The notes under the pieces are model-generated. The model worked only from the letters and a program-made list of their open reading frames with translations. It did no database searches and had not been told where the DNA came from. This document shows positions 8,036 through 13,750 of a DNA stretch of 15,183 bases, in pieces (the first letter of the stretch is position 1; each line of letters starts with the position of its first letter). A program made the position numbers and the translations under genes. Origin of the DNA: Bdellovibrionaceae bacterium UBA2316 (GTDB taxonomy: Bacteria; Bdellovibrionota; Bdellovibrionia; Bdellovibrionales; Bdellovibrionaceae); the NCBI GenBank assembly GCA_002345205.1, contig DDVI01000025.1, positions 1-15,183 on the forward strand, read 5' to 3'.

Positions 8036-8344
8036 ATGATTAAAAGTTTATTTTTAATCTGTTTAGTTAGTCTTTTTACCATCGGATGCCAAACCGTTGA
8101 ACCTCCTCTTGAGGAATGGGTCATGGCAAGAGCGGCTTACGAAGCCGCTCGTTCTGTTCAGGCTGCGAAATACTCCCCGGGGTTTTGGCATCAAGCCGAA
8201 GAGTCATATAAAAAAGCACGTATCTTGTATAAAGAAGAAAGCTACGATGAAGCCAAGGTTGAGTTTAATGCCGCCAGAAAAGCGGCAGAGAAAGCTGAAA
8301 ATTCGGCCCGTTTGAAACGTCAGCAAAGCGGAGAAGTATTATGA
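8036..8344 (+). CDS. Small DUF4398-like lipoprotein
   Basis: A 102-residue predicted lipoprotein. The signal peptide MIKSLFLICLVSLFTIGC carries a clear lipobox (TIGC, Cys18). The mature part is almost wholly helical and Ala/Glu/Lys rich, with a repeated pattern (ARAAYEAARSVQAAKYSPGF, 31-50; AEESYKKARILYKEESYDEA, 54-73; FNAARKAAEKAENSARLK, 77-94) like the DUF4398 family, which is found beside pal and OmpA-like genes in several Gram-negative groups. Asp, Gly or Ser is absent after Cys18 (Gln-Thr follow), so outer-membrane retention would be the default by E. coli rules, though sorting in this organism is not known. It starts 8 bases after pal; AGG is only two bases from its ATG. It overlaps the next gene by four bases (ATGA). 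Role inferred only from context: an accessory Pal partner. Confidence 0.85.
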   Translation: MIKSLFLICLVSLFTIGCQTVEPPLEEWVMARAAYEAARSVQAAKYSPGFWHQAEESYKKARILYKEESYDEAKVEFNAARKAAEKAENSARLKRQQSGEVL

Positions 8345-9009
8345 GAAAGTTAGTATTAGGTTTAGCCGTATCTATGATGATCACGGGATGTTTGAAAACT
8401 CGAAGTGACGTTAAAGAGGGCGAAACTAAACAAGTAATGGCTCAGCAAGTGACGACCCTTCAACGTACTAACGCCGACACGGCCAATCGTATAGCTGAAT
8501 TAGAACAAGAAATTCGTGAAATGAATGGCAAAGTAGAAGTCCTTGAAAATAAATTAAGTCGTCAAAATCCTGAATCTGAAAAACAGATGAAGATTATGAA
8601 TGAACAAGTCGGTGAAGCGAATAAAAAATTAGCCGTTTACCAAGAAGAACTTGTGAAACAAGAAGCGATCATCAAGCAGCTGACTCAAGAAGTAGACGCT
8701 TTAAAATCAGAAGCTAGCTCAGCAAAAGTGGCTGAAAGAGAAGCGGAAAAGAAAACACCTCTTCAGTTAGCAGATGAACATTTTAAGCAAAATGATTGGA
8801 AGAAAGCGATCATCCAATATCAAAAATATCGCGATGAAAATCCTAAAGGCAAAAAAGTAGCCGAAAGCACGTACCGTATTGCGTACGCATTCAGTGAGTT
8901 AGGTATGAAGGAAGAAGCTAAGACATTCTACGAAGAAGTTATCGCTAAATTCCCAGCCTCTGCTGAAGCTAAAAAGGCCAAAGCTAAAATCAAAGCTATT
9001 AAGAAGTAA
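8341..9009 (+). CDS. CpoB/YbgF-like lipoprotein with coiled coil and TPR repeats
   Basis: A 222-residue exported lipoprotein: MRKLVLGLAVSMMITGC ends in lipobox ITGC (Cys17). Residues about 33-125 form a long coiled coil with Leu/Ile heptads (RIAELEQEIREMNGKVEVLE, 50-69; EEAIIKQLTQE-like stretch near 105-118). Residues about 140-222 hold two TPR-type repeats (LADEHFKQNDWKKAIIQYQK, 142-161; YRIAYAFSELGMKEEAKTFY, 178-197), the arrangement of the Tol-Pal coordinator CpoB (YbgF), which in E. coli is a soluble periplasmic trimer regulating PBP1B during constriction. Here it is lipid-anchored and follows pal and a second lipoprotein, supporting the assignment. GGAG lies 7 bases before ATG 8341 and the four-base overlap with the previous gene suggests coupled translation. 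The stop is at 9007-9009, with no terminator directly after it. Confidence 0.85.
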   Translation: MRKLVLGLAVSMMITGCLKTRSDVKEGETKQVMAQQVTTLQRTNADTANRIAELEQEIREMNGKVEVLENKLSRQNPESEKQMKIMNEQVGEANKKLAVYQEELVKQEAIIKQLTQEVDALKSEASSAKVAEREAEKKTPLQLADEHFKQNDWKKAIIQYQKYRDENPKGKKVAESTYRIAYAFSELGMKEEAKTFYEEVIAKFPASAEAKKAKAKIKAIKK

Positions 9010-9258
9010 TTTAGTTTCTTTGGGCGTCTTTAAATCGTCTAAAATCTCCGAACAACTTTTTGACTGCGCATTTGCTAGTTTGACGTTTTCATCGCCGGGA
9101 ATGGCTGCAACAAAACCAGTGTCGATAAGTATACTGAGCGGGTACCTGGCTTTGGTGATCCTGCTTTTGCCGGTGTTCGCTTCAAGTTCCTATGCCCGCG
9201 CCCAACGCCTTTTCAGTTGTGATGTATTTCAATTTTTGTCACTGTCTCATGGTGGTAT

Positions 9259-9289
9259 GAAAATGTGTCTCTCTGTGAGACACATTTTC
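9259..9289 (+). terminator. Perfect 13-bp hairpin with A-run and T-run flanks
   Basis: GAAAATGTGTCTC (9259-9271) is the exact complement of GAGACACATTTTC (9277-9289) with a five-base loop TCTGT. The AAAA/TTTT at the base of the stem makes it a plausible intrinsic terminator in either direction. It lies 250 bases after the CpoB-like gene and 58 bases before the next start codon, so it probably separates the pal operon from the 9348 gene. Confidence 0.7.
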
Positions 9290-9322
9290 CCTCAGATGCG
9301 CTAGAACTTGGCACTCTTAATG

Positions 9323-9344
9323 CTCTTCTTATTCGTAAGAGGAG
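9323..9344 (+). promoter_or_regulatory. Hairpin with UUCG loop that covers the ribosome binding site of the 9348 gene
   Basis: CTCTTCTTA (9323-9331) pairs with TAAGAGGAG (9336-9344) through eight Watson-Crick pairs and one G-T wobble, closed by the loop TTCG (9332-9335). The 3' arm is the Shine-Dalgarno of the following gene (AGAGGAG, ending three bases before ATG 9348), so in RNA the site would be paired. This suggests translational control, for example by temperature, a protein or upstream transcript context. The pairing is seen; regulation is inference. Confidence 0.5.
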
Positions 9345-9347
9345 TTT

Positions 9348-10409
9348 ATGTTTTTCAAGGATTACAAATTAGAAGTCTTAATAGGTTCAACATTAGCGCT
9401 GGTTTCAGTCTATATGTTCTATCAATTAATGACTATTAAACCTAGAAACGTAAATCCTGCCGATAAGATTTCGTTTGAAATGGCTCGTCCTCAAACTGAT
9501 ATCGCTAATGAGTTTAGCCTAGATGGTCGTGAGATCGATTCACGATTTGAAAATCCATTCGTTAAAAAAGACCTAGGTAAACACGCTGATAAAAAGAATG
9601 TTAAGCCTAATTTAGTCCCTATTCAAAAGAAGGCCGTGGACGCTAAAAAAGATACGGCTAAAAAAGAGGATGCTAAGAAAAAGGGTATGCAAGTTAATGT
9701 TGTTCCCAGAGACCAACAACCACGTATGAATTCAGAGCCTGATTCAAACTATAGTCAGCGTATGAATGCCCAGTCTGGCAATGGCAATGAAAACAAGCAA
9801 AACGAAGATCCTAAAAAAGAGAAAGAAAAGACAAACAAACGCAGTATCTCTGAATTCGTAGATCTATTAACGGATCCTAAAACAGAGCGTATTGGTCAGC
9901 TTGTATCTGCAATTAAAAATGGTGAGATTGAACAAAGTGAACTTTATGATTTCTTAGGTAAAATGCTCAGTTCAGATAAAGCTAAGGTTCAATCCGTAGG
10001 CATTTATTTGGCTTATTATGCTCCGACGTATCAAACATTCCGCTTAGTAGCGATGAATCAAGAAACGATGAGTGCCGAAGTAAAGACGTATTCAGAACAG
10101 TTTTTGAATTCGTTCAGCCAAGCGGAAAAATTACCTGTTTTAGCGCAAGCGTTGCAGTCAAATGACCTAAAAGTAGTTGTCAAAGCTGGTGAAGTCATTA
10201 TTTTAGGATTGCAAAATATTAAAAATGGCCAAACGATAGATTATGGCGCGCGCAGTAACAGAGGAACAAATGAGATCAAATCTTCCAGCTTTTTGGATTA
10301 CTTTTTACCAATCGCTGAAGTACTTAAATCTAGCCAAAATCAAACTATTGCAAGCCTTGGCTCTGCGCTTTCGCAGCAATTATCTTCGATCGCCTCAAAC
10401 ACGCCTTAA
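9348..10409 (+). CDS. Inner-membrane-anchored periplasmic protein of unknown function
   Basis: A 353-residue protein I do not recognise. One membrane helix lies near the N-terminus (about 9-29, LEVLIGSTLALVSVYMFYQL) with Lys4 and Lys7 before it and no cleavage site, so it should be a single-span anchor with the rest in the periplasm. Residues about 65-165 form a low-complexity linker rich in Lys, Asp, Asn, Gln and Pro, after a short conserved-looking FENPF (67-71). Residues about 167-345 are helical, with pairs of helices that look HEAT- or ARM-like (SISEFVDLLTDPKTERIGQL, 166-185; AEKLPVLAQALQSNDLKVVV, 259-278). A strong Shine-Dalgarno (AGAGGAG) stands three bases before the ATG but within a hairpin. 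The downstream outer-membrane barrel gene overlaps its 3' end, so the two probably act together across the envelope; this is inferred from position only. Confidence 0.85.
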   Translation: MFFKDYKLEVLIGSTLALVSVYMFYQLMTIKPRNVNPADKISFEMARPQTDIANEFSLDGREIDSRFENPFVKKDLGKHADKKNVKPNLVPIQKKAVDAKKDTAKKEDAKKKGMQVNVVPRDQQPRMNSEPDSNYSQRMNAQSGNGNENKQNEDPKKEKEKTNKRSISEFVDLLTDPKTERIGQLVSAIKNGEIEQSELYDFLGKMLSSDKAKVQSVGIYLAYYAPTYQTFRLVAMNQETMSAEVKTYSEQFLNSFSQAEKLPVLAQALQSNDLKVVVKAGEVIILGLQNIKNGQTIDYGARSNRGTNEIKSSSFLDYFLPIAEVLKSSQNQTIASLGSALSQQLSSIASNTP

Positions 10410-11130
10410 CATAACAGTTGCGATGGCATTCTTGCTCTTCGCAGCTCCTAGTTTTGCTTATTTAAAATTACCTAATGGTTTAGATTCAGACGAACGAAAA
10501 TCCGTTATGAAATCGATCGGCTTTGCCGGTACGACAAAGTATGTTTCGAATGGCTATATGCTGGGCGGTTACGATGGTATCGAATTCTCCTCGCAGTTAG
10601 AATCAATTCCTTTTTCTGATGTAAATCATCTCAGCATGACGTCGATCGATCAGCAAAATCAGATACTGACGCGATTGGGGTTCGCAAAAGGTTTCTACCA
10701 TAACCTTGAAATTTCGCTGCAATTTATTCCGTTCTTTTTACAAACGGAAATGTCGGGCTATAGCGGCTCTATCAAGTACACACTATACGAAGATGAAAAT
10801 ATGCCTGTGGCTATCGACGTACTTCTTCATGGTGGCGGAATTAACTTTGGAAATTTATTAGGTATTCAAAGTACGGGAATGGATTTCATCGTAAATTACT
10901 TTAAAAAATATTGGTCGTTCTATGCGGGGTTTGGGCAGACGCGTATCATCGGTACATTCATTGGTGGTAATAACGGGCTTACCGAGGATAATCAAACCGC
11001 AACGGAAGATTTAGGGCAAAATCGCGTTTTCGCGGGACTGGCTTATGATTTTCAAACGTTCCAGTTAGGTCTGCACGCCGAGCGTTTCTATGAAACTACT
11101 GGTATCGTTAAAATCGGAAAACGTTTCTAA
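10357..11130 (+). CDS. Small outer-membrane beta-barrel protein, start uncertain
   Basis: Not recognised by name. The chain has a hydrophobic signal segment ending FLLFAAPSFA, then a mature part of about 223 residues rich in alternating strands and turns (FAGTTKYVSNGYMLGGYDGI; WSFYAGFGQTRIIGTFIGGN; FAGLAYDFQTFQLGLHAERF) and the last residues GKRF, a terminal Phe typical of outer-membrane barrels; eight to ten strands seem likely. The start is a puzzle. ATG 10423 leaves only 12 residues of signal, with no charged head. TTG 10357, used here, gives a normal 34-residue signal (Arg-rich head) and a 53-base overlap, but no Shine-Dalgarno. ATG 10270 has a fine AGAGGA four bases upstream but would overlap the previous gene by 140 bases and give a 63-residue leader. 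Reading frame and stop are secure. Confidence 0.82.
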   Translation: MALRFRSNYLRSPQTRLNITVAMAFLLFAAPSFAYLKLPNGLDSDERKSVMKSIGFAGTTKYVSNGYMLGGYDGIEFSSQLESIPFSDVNHLSMTSIDQQNQILTRLGFAKGFYHNLEISLQFIPFFLQTEMSGYSGSIKYTLYEDENMPVAIDVLLHGGGINFGNLLGIQSTGMDFIVNYFKKYWSFYAGFGQTRIIGTFIGGNNGLTEDNQTATEDLGQNRVFAGLAYDFQTFQLGLHAERFYETTGIVKIGKRF

Positions 11131-11145
11131 TTGAGAATCTCAATT
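11129..11145 (+). terminator. Weak AT-rich hairpin at the end of the barrel gene
   Basis: AATTGAG (11129-11135) pairs with CTCAATT (11139-11145) around a three-base loop, beginning inside the stop codon and followed by only TTAGCG. The stem is AT-rich and the T-run is short, so it is at best a weak terminator. Confidence 0.3.
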
Positions 11146-11286
11146 TAGCGCGTACACACAAACTGCACCGCACCCGCATGAAATGTCCAAGGCTTGTCAC
11201 TTGTGAATAAAAGCACTTAATAGCGAACCTAGAGCCTTGGTGTTGGTATTGCCGTTGCAATACTATAAAGACAGAAGCGGCCACAA
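11131..11286. other. Non-coding remainder downstream of the astacin relic
   Basis: This stretch has no convincing reading frame of its own. A minus-strand frame continues from the relic through it and on into the antisense of the barrel gene, ending at 11108, but the translation after the Met-turn does not look like an astacin C-terminus. It may be further decayed sequence of the same gene. No promoter or RNA gene was recognised. Confidence 0.45.
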
Positions 11287-11590
11287 AGTCTTTCCCGCGT
11301 CCCATGATCGAATAGAAATCATAGGGCCTACTATTATCCATCGATCCTAACGAAAGCTTATCGTACGAATACACCAATCAGCGGCAAAGTTAAATACACG
11401 TTCACCGCCAGCGGCCCCCGCGCCTAACTCTGTCCAGCAACGGTTAGTAGCTTTAGTGACCTTGCCCCACTCTTGGCAGGCTTTATAAAATAGATCTTGA
11501 TTGGCTTTAGAAATATTTGAATGAAACTCAACAGGAACTACACCTTTCTTCCACGCTTTAGAAGAGTAGGATTAGTTTTAAGTAATTCAT
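11287..11590 (-). pseudogene. Decayed astacin-type (M12A) zinc metallopeptidase
   Basis: Three pieces in shifted frames read as one astacin. ATG 11590 opens a signal-peptide start, MNYLKLILLF, that stops at once (11560-11558). The next frame, from 11571 to the stop at 11349-11347, gives AWKKGVVPVEFHSNIS and LFYKACQEWGKVTKAT, then RCWTELGAGAAGGERVFNF and ADWC: the family's N-terminal W-x-x-G-V-V-P-V/Y strand, the helix ending in EW, and the C-W...G..GG stretch before its second Cys. A third frame gives YDKLSLGSMDNSRPYDFYSI-M (11326-11303 for PYDFYSIM), which matches the Met-turn region YDYxSIMHY. The HExxHxxGxxH zinc segment expected between the second Cys and the YDKL stretch is missing altogether, so a deletion removed the active site and shifted frame. 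The 3' limit is unclear; nothing recognisable follows 11287. Confidence 0.72.
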
Positions 11591-11658
11591 GTCTATCAGA
11601 TTAACATGAGCGCCTAGAGCCGTCTGCGAGTCGAAGGTAGTGAATAATTAAAGCAGGA

Positions 11659-12129
11659 CTATTTCTGTTCTATTTTTGAAACGATGGAAGTAGTTGATTT
11701 GCCATCGATAAACATTAACGATAACACCTGGCCTCCGTAACTTTGTACGAATTCGCCGCCAACGATCTGATTGATTTTCCAATCGCCACCCTTAACTAAA
11801 ACATCGGGATGCACCATTTTTATTAAATTTTCAGGAGTGTCTTCGGTGAAAATTACCGTTGCATCGACAGATTCAAGGGCTGCCAAAATTTCTGAACGAT
11901 CGGTTTCATTCTGAATGGGGCGAGTCGGGCCTTTTAAGCGCTTAACAGAGGCATCCGCATTAATTCCTACGACTAGGAAATCACCTTTAGATTTGGCCTC
12001 TTTTAAATACTTAACGTGGCCAATATGAAGTAAATCAAAACAGCCGTTTGTAAATACGATTTTTTTACCGTTTCGAATTGAGCCCAGCTTTTCAAGCAGG
12101 GCTTTGGAATCAGGATAAAATTGGCCCAT
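11659..12129 (-). CDS. rfaE2: D-glycero-beta-D-manno-heptose 1-phosphate adenylyltransferase (stand-alone HldE C-domain)
   Basis: Cytoplasmic nucleotidyltransferase that makes ADP-heptose from heptose 1-phosphate and ATP (EC 2.7.7.70), the donor pathway for LPS inner core. The 156-residue protein is just the adenylyltransferase domain; in E. coli it is fused behind the kinase as HldE. Motifs seen: TNGCFDLLHIGHVKYL (27-42) with the nucleotidyl-transfer HIGH box at 35-38, GINADASVKRLKGPTRP (55-71), KGGDW (113-117), and the C-terminal GKSTTSIVSKI (143-153). The separate kinase (rfaE1) and the other heptose genes are not in the window. ATG 12129 lies two bases after the stop of the RDD gene with no good Shine-Dalgarno, implying coupled translation. 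No terminator follows before the relic gene. Confidence 0.93.
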   Translation of the reverse strand: MGQFYPDSKALLEKLGSIRNGKKIVFTNGCFDLLHIGHVKYLKEAKSKGDFLVVGINADASVKRLKGPTRPIQNETDRSEILAALESVDATVIFTEDTPENLIKMVHPDVLVKGGDWKINQIVGGEFVQSYGGQVLSLMFIDGKSTTSIVSKIEQK

Positions 12130-12131
12130 AA

Positions 12132-12980
12132 CTATTTTCTGCGAACTAAAGGAAGATCTAAAAACTCCCCAAGGAAATCACGATTAAATGCCCACGAGAT
12201 AAGAGGCAAAATCACGCCGCCCGTAACAAGAATTAAAACGCTACGTAAAACGATTTTCGTTAAAGTAAAGAAATCGACTTTATCACCACGAACCTGAATC
12301 TTTTGATCGTAAGCCCACTCACCTGGTGTGTAACCAAGGAAAGCGCGGAACGTAGTATAATAAATGAAACAGACACTGCAGAATAACAAGAATAAAGAAA
12401 TGTAAACAGCCCCTTGGTCATCTGGGTTTCTGATATTTAAAAGAAGATCAATTTTAGTAATCGCTAGTAATGCGACAAGAAATAATAACGTCGAAGCTGT
12501 TACTAACATTAAATCTAAAAACATCGCTGTCATGAGTGGACCTGATGCTTTGTACGTAGCTTCCACTTTAGACGTAATGATTTTTGTAACTTGATTTTTA
12601 GGTATCTCGAGTTGTTGGCTAGCTTTCTGTTTTGACGTTTCGATATTTTTTAAGATTTCGTCGACGATATCGTGAGTTTGACCTTGAGCAGTTGATGAAC
12701 GCGCTTGAAATGAAGTGTCTAAATCCAAACCGTCTACGTCGAATGTATTAATTGGCGTATTTGATTTTTTATTCGGAAGTGGAGTAGAAAACAACGTTTG
12801 AGCCGTTTGATGTGCAGAAGCCGCAGCTTTAGATGCCATCGCAGACTTCTGTGTCGAAGTCGTTTGCTTTGGCTGAACCGCTGCATTTTCATTCAGAGGT
12901 TGTTGGTTTCTGTGGAAACCTAGACCATCTGTGATTGGTTTGAATTCAAACTCTTCGAAGGGATCTACTTCATTTTGCAT
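12132..12980 (-). CDS. RDD-family membrane protein with long cytoplasmic N-terminal tail
   Basis: A 282-residue protein. Residues 1-145 are polar, low-complexity (Gln, Thr, Ala, Ser, Lys rich) and probably disordered, with an acidic start EVDPFEEFEF (4-13). The C-terminal part has three likely membrane helices (about 149-173, 190-209, 241-262) and the RDD pattern: MFLDLML (153-159, keeping the Asp), GYTPGEWAYDQKIQV (216-230) in place of the usual TPGKRLLGLRV, and FNRDFLGEFLDLPLVRR (265-281). RDD proteins are poorly defined; some act as transporters or membrane factors, so no function is claimed. The start is ATG 12980: GGAGG stands four bases upstream, whereas the preceding in-frame TTG 12983 is too close. 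The stop of rsmE overlaps its ATG by one base (TGATG), so translation is coupled. Confidence 0.85.
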   Translation of the reverse strand: MQNEVDPFEEFEFKPITDGLGFHRNQQPLNENAAVQPKQTTSTQKSAMASKAAASAHQTAQTLFSTPLPNKKSNTPINTFDVDGLDLDTSFQARSSTAQGQTHDIVDEILKNIETSKQKASQQLEIPKNQVTKIITSKVEATYKASGPLMTAMFLDLMLVTASTLLFLVALLAITKIDLLLNIRNPDDQGAVYISLFLLFCSVCFIYYTTFRAFLGYTPGEWAYDQKIQVRGDKVDFFTLTKIVLRSVLILVTGGVILPLISWAFNRDFLGEFLDLPLVRRK

Positions 12981-13750
12981 CAAGCCTCCATAAGATCAAA
13001 TTCATACTTTAGGATGGACAGTCCAGTAAGGCAAGCCGTTTCGACCCTTAAAACCTGAGAACCTAAAGTGACCGGACTTAAGCCAAGGTCTTCTAAACCC
13101 TTGATTTCATTGGTGGAAAACCCACCCTCACTGCCAATGACCAATCCTATGTTTTTGATCGGCTTATCTTTCTGTTTTTCCTTAAATTGGGCAATTGCTT
13201 GCTTCGCATTGAGGGCCGACTCACCCTCATAAAAGAATAGACACAGATCAATAGCCAACTGGTTAATTTTCTGCGAGAAATCCTTCCAAGCAAATGGATT
13301 GGATAGCGTCATCAGTTCTCCACGACCAGACTGCTGAGTTGCTGAAACGATGATTTTCTGCCAGCGTTCGAGTTTATGCTGTAAATCCTTTTCTTGCATA
13401 CTTTTGACAAAGGAAAACTCGGAATAAAACGGGTGGATAGAATGAACACCCATTTCAACAGCTTTTTCCATCACCGATTCTAGCGTTGCAAACTTAGGCA
13501 TCGACATGAACAAGTGAATGTGTGGATGTTTTAATTCAGGAATTTTTCTAACTTCGACGACTGAAACAGTCGCGCGTTTTTTTTCTACAGTATCGACGTG
13601 AACCAAGAAACCTTGGCCCGATGAATTCAGTAATTCAAAATGTTGATCTTTTCCAACACGGCAAACATCAAAGATATGATGAAACAAATCTTTGTCTATA
13701 ACTAGCTGTTCACCAATTTGCAAATTGATGTCGAGCCAATATCTACGCAT
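12980..13750 (-). CDS. rsmE: 16S rRNA (uracil(1498)-N3)-methyltransferase RsmE
   Basis: Cytoplasmic SPOUT-class enzyme methylating N3 of U1498 in 16S rRNA with S-adenosylmethionine (EC 2.1.1.193). The 256-residue length is usual. The protein starts MRRYWL, as RsmE proteins typically start MRR-(F/Y), followed by a PUA-like domain (to about 70). The SPOUT domain shows EKAVEMGV (95-102), SATQQSGR (136-143), IGSEGGFS (205-212) and LGSQVLRVETA (229-239), the knot-forming SAM site. An in-frame ATG at 13777 would lengthen the chain by nine residues, but ATG 13750 fits the family start. It overlaps prmA by eight bases and the RDD gene by one, so all three are in one transcript. prmA-rsmE adjacency is common in bacteria. 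Confidence 0.95.
   Translation of the reverse strand: MRRYWLDINLQIGEQLVIDKDLFHHIFDVCRVGKDQHFELLNSSGQGFLVHVDTVEKKRATVSVVEVRKIPELKHPHIHLFMSMPKFATLESVMEKAVEMGVHSIHPFYSEFSFVKSMQEKDLQHKLERWQKIIVSATQQSGRGELMTLSNPFAWKDFSQKINQLAIDLCLFFYEGESALNAKQAIAQFKEKQKDKPIKNIGLVIGSEGGFSTNEIKGLEDLGLSPVTLGSQVLRVETACLTGLSILKYEFDLMEA

Larger units (their letters stand above)
9010..9347. other. Gene-poor stretch with two hairpins
   Basis: This 338-base interval holds no gene I can support. A plus-strand frame (TTG 9020 or ATG 9101 to 9304) would encode a hydrophobic, signal-like segment near residues 34-58, but it has no Shine-Dalgarno and its end runs through the strong hairpin at 9259-9289. A minus-strand frame is open from 9189 downward with protein-like composition but has no start codon. 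About 9090-9215 is more GC-rich than its surroundings, which could mean remnants of a former gene. The two hairpins are listed separately. Confidence 0.6.

Noticed and set aside
8904..9189. Minus-strand open frame with protein-like composition opposite 9010-9189
   Set aside because: It has no start codon after the stop at 9192-9190 and half of it is antisense to the CpoB-like gene; kept only as a possible remnant.
9020..9304. Plus-strand frame of 94 codons with a hydrophobic signal-like segment
   Set aside because: It starts with TTG and no ribosome binding site, its 3' part is the perfect hairpin at 9259-9289, and its tail composition is not protein-like.
9308..9336. TTGGCA with a 17-base spacer as promoter for the 9348 gene
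   Set aside because: The corresponding -10 position reads ATTCGT, only two matches of six, and lies in the hairpin loop region.
11108..11377. Minus-strand frame of 89 codons starting at TTG 11377
   Set aside because: Its first 25 residues are the Met-turn part of the astacin relic and the rest is unrelated sequence running antisense into the barrel gene, so it is not an independent gene.
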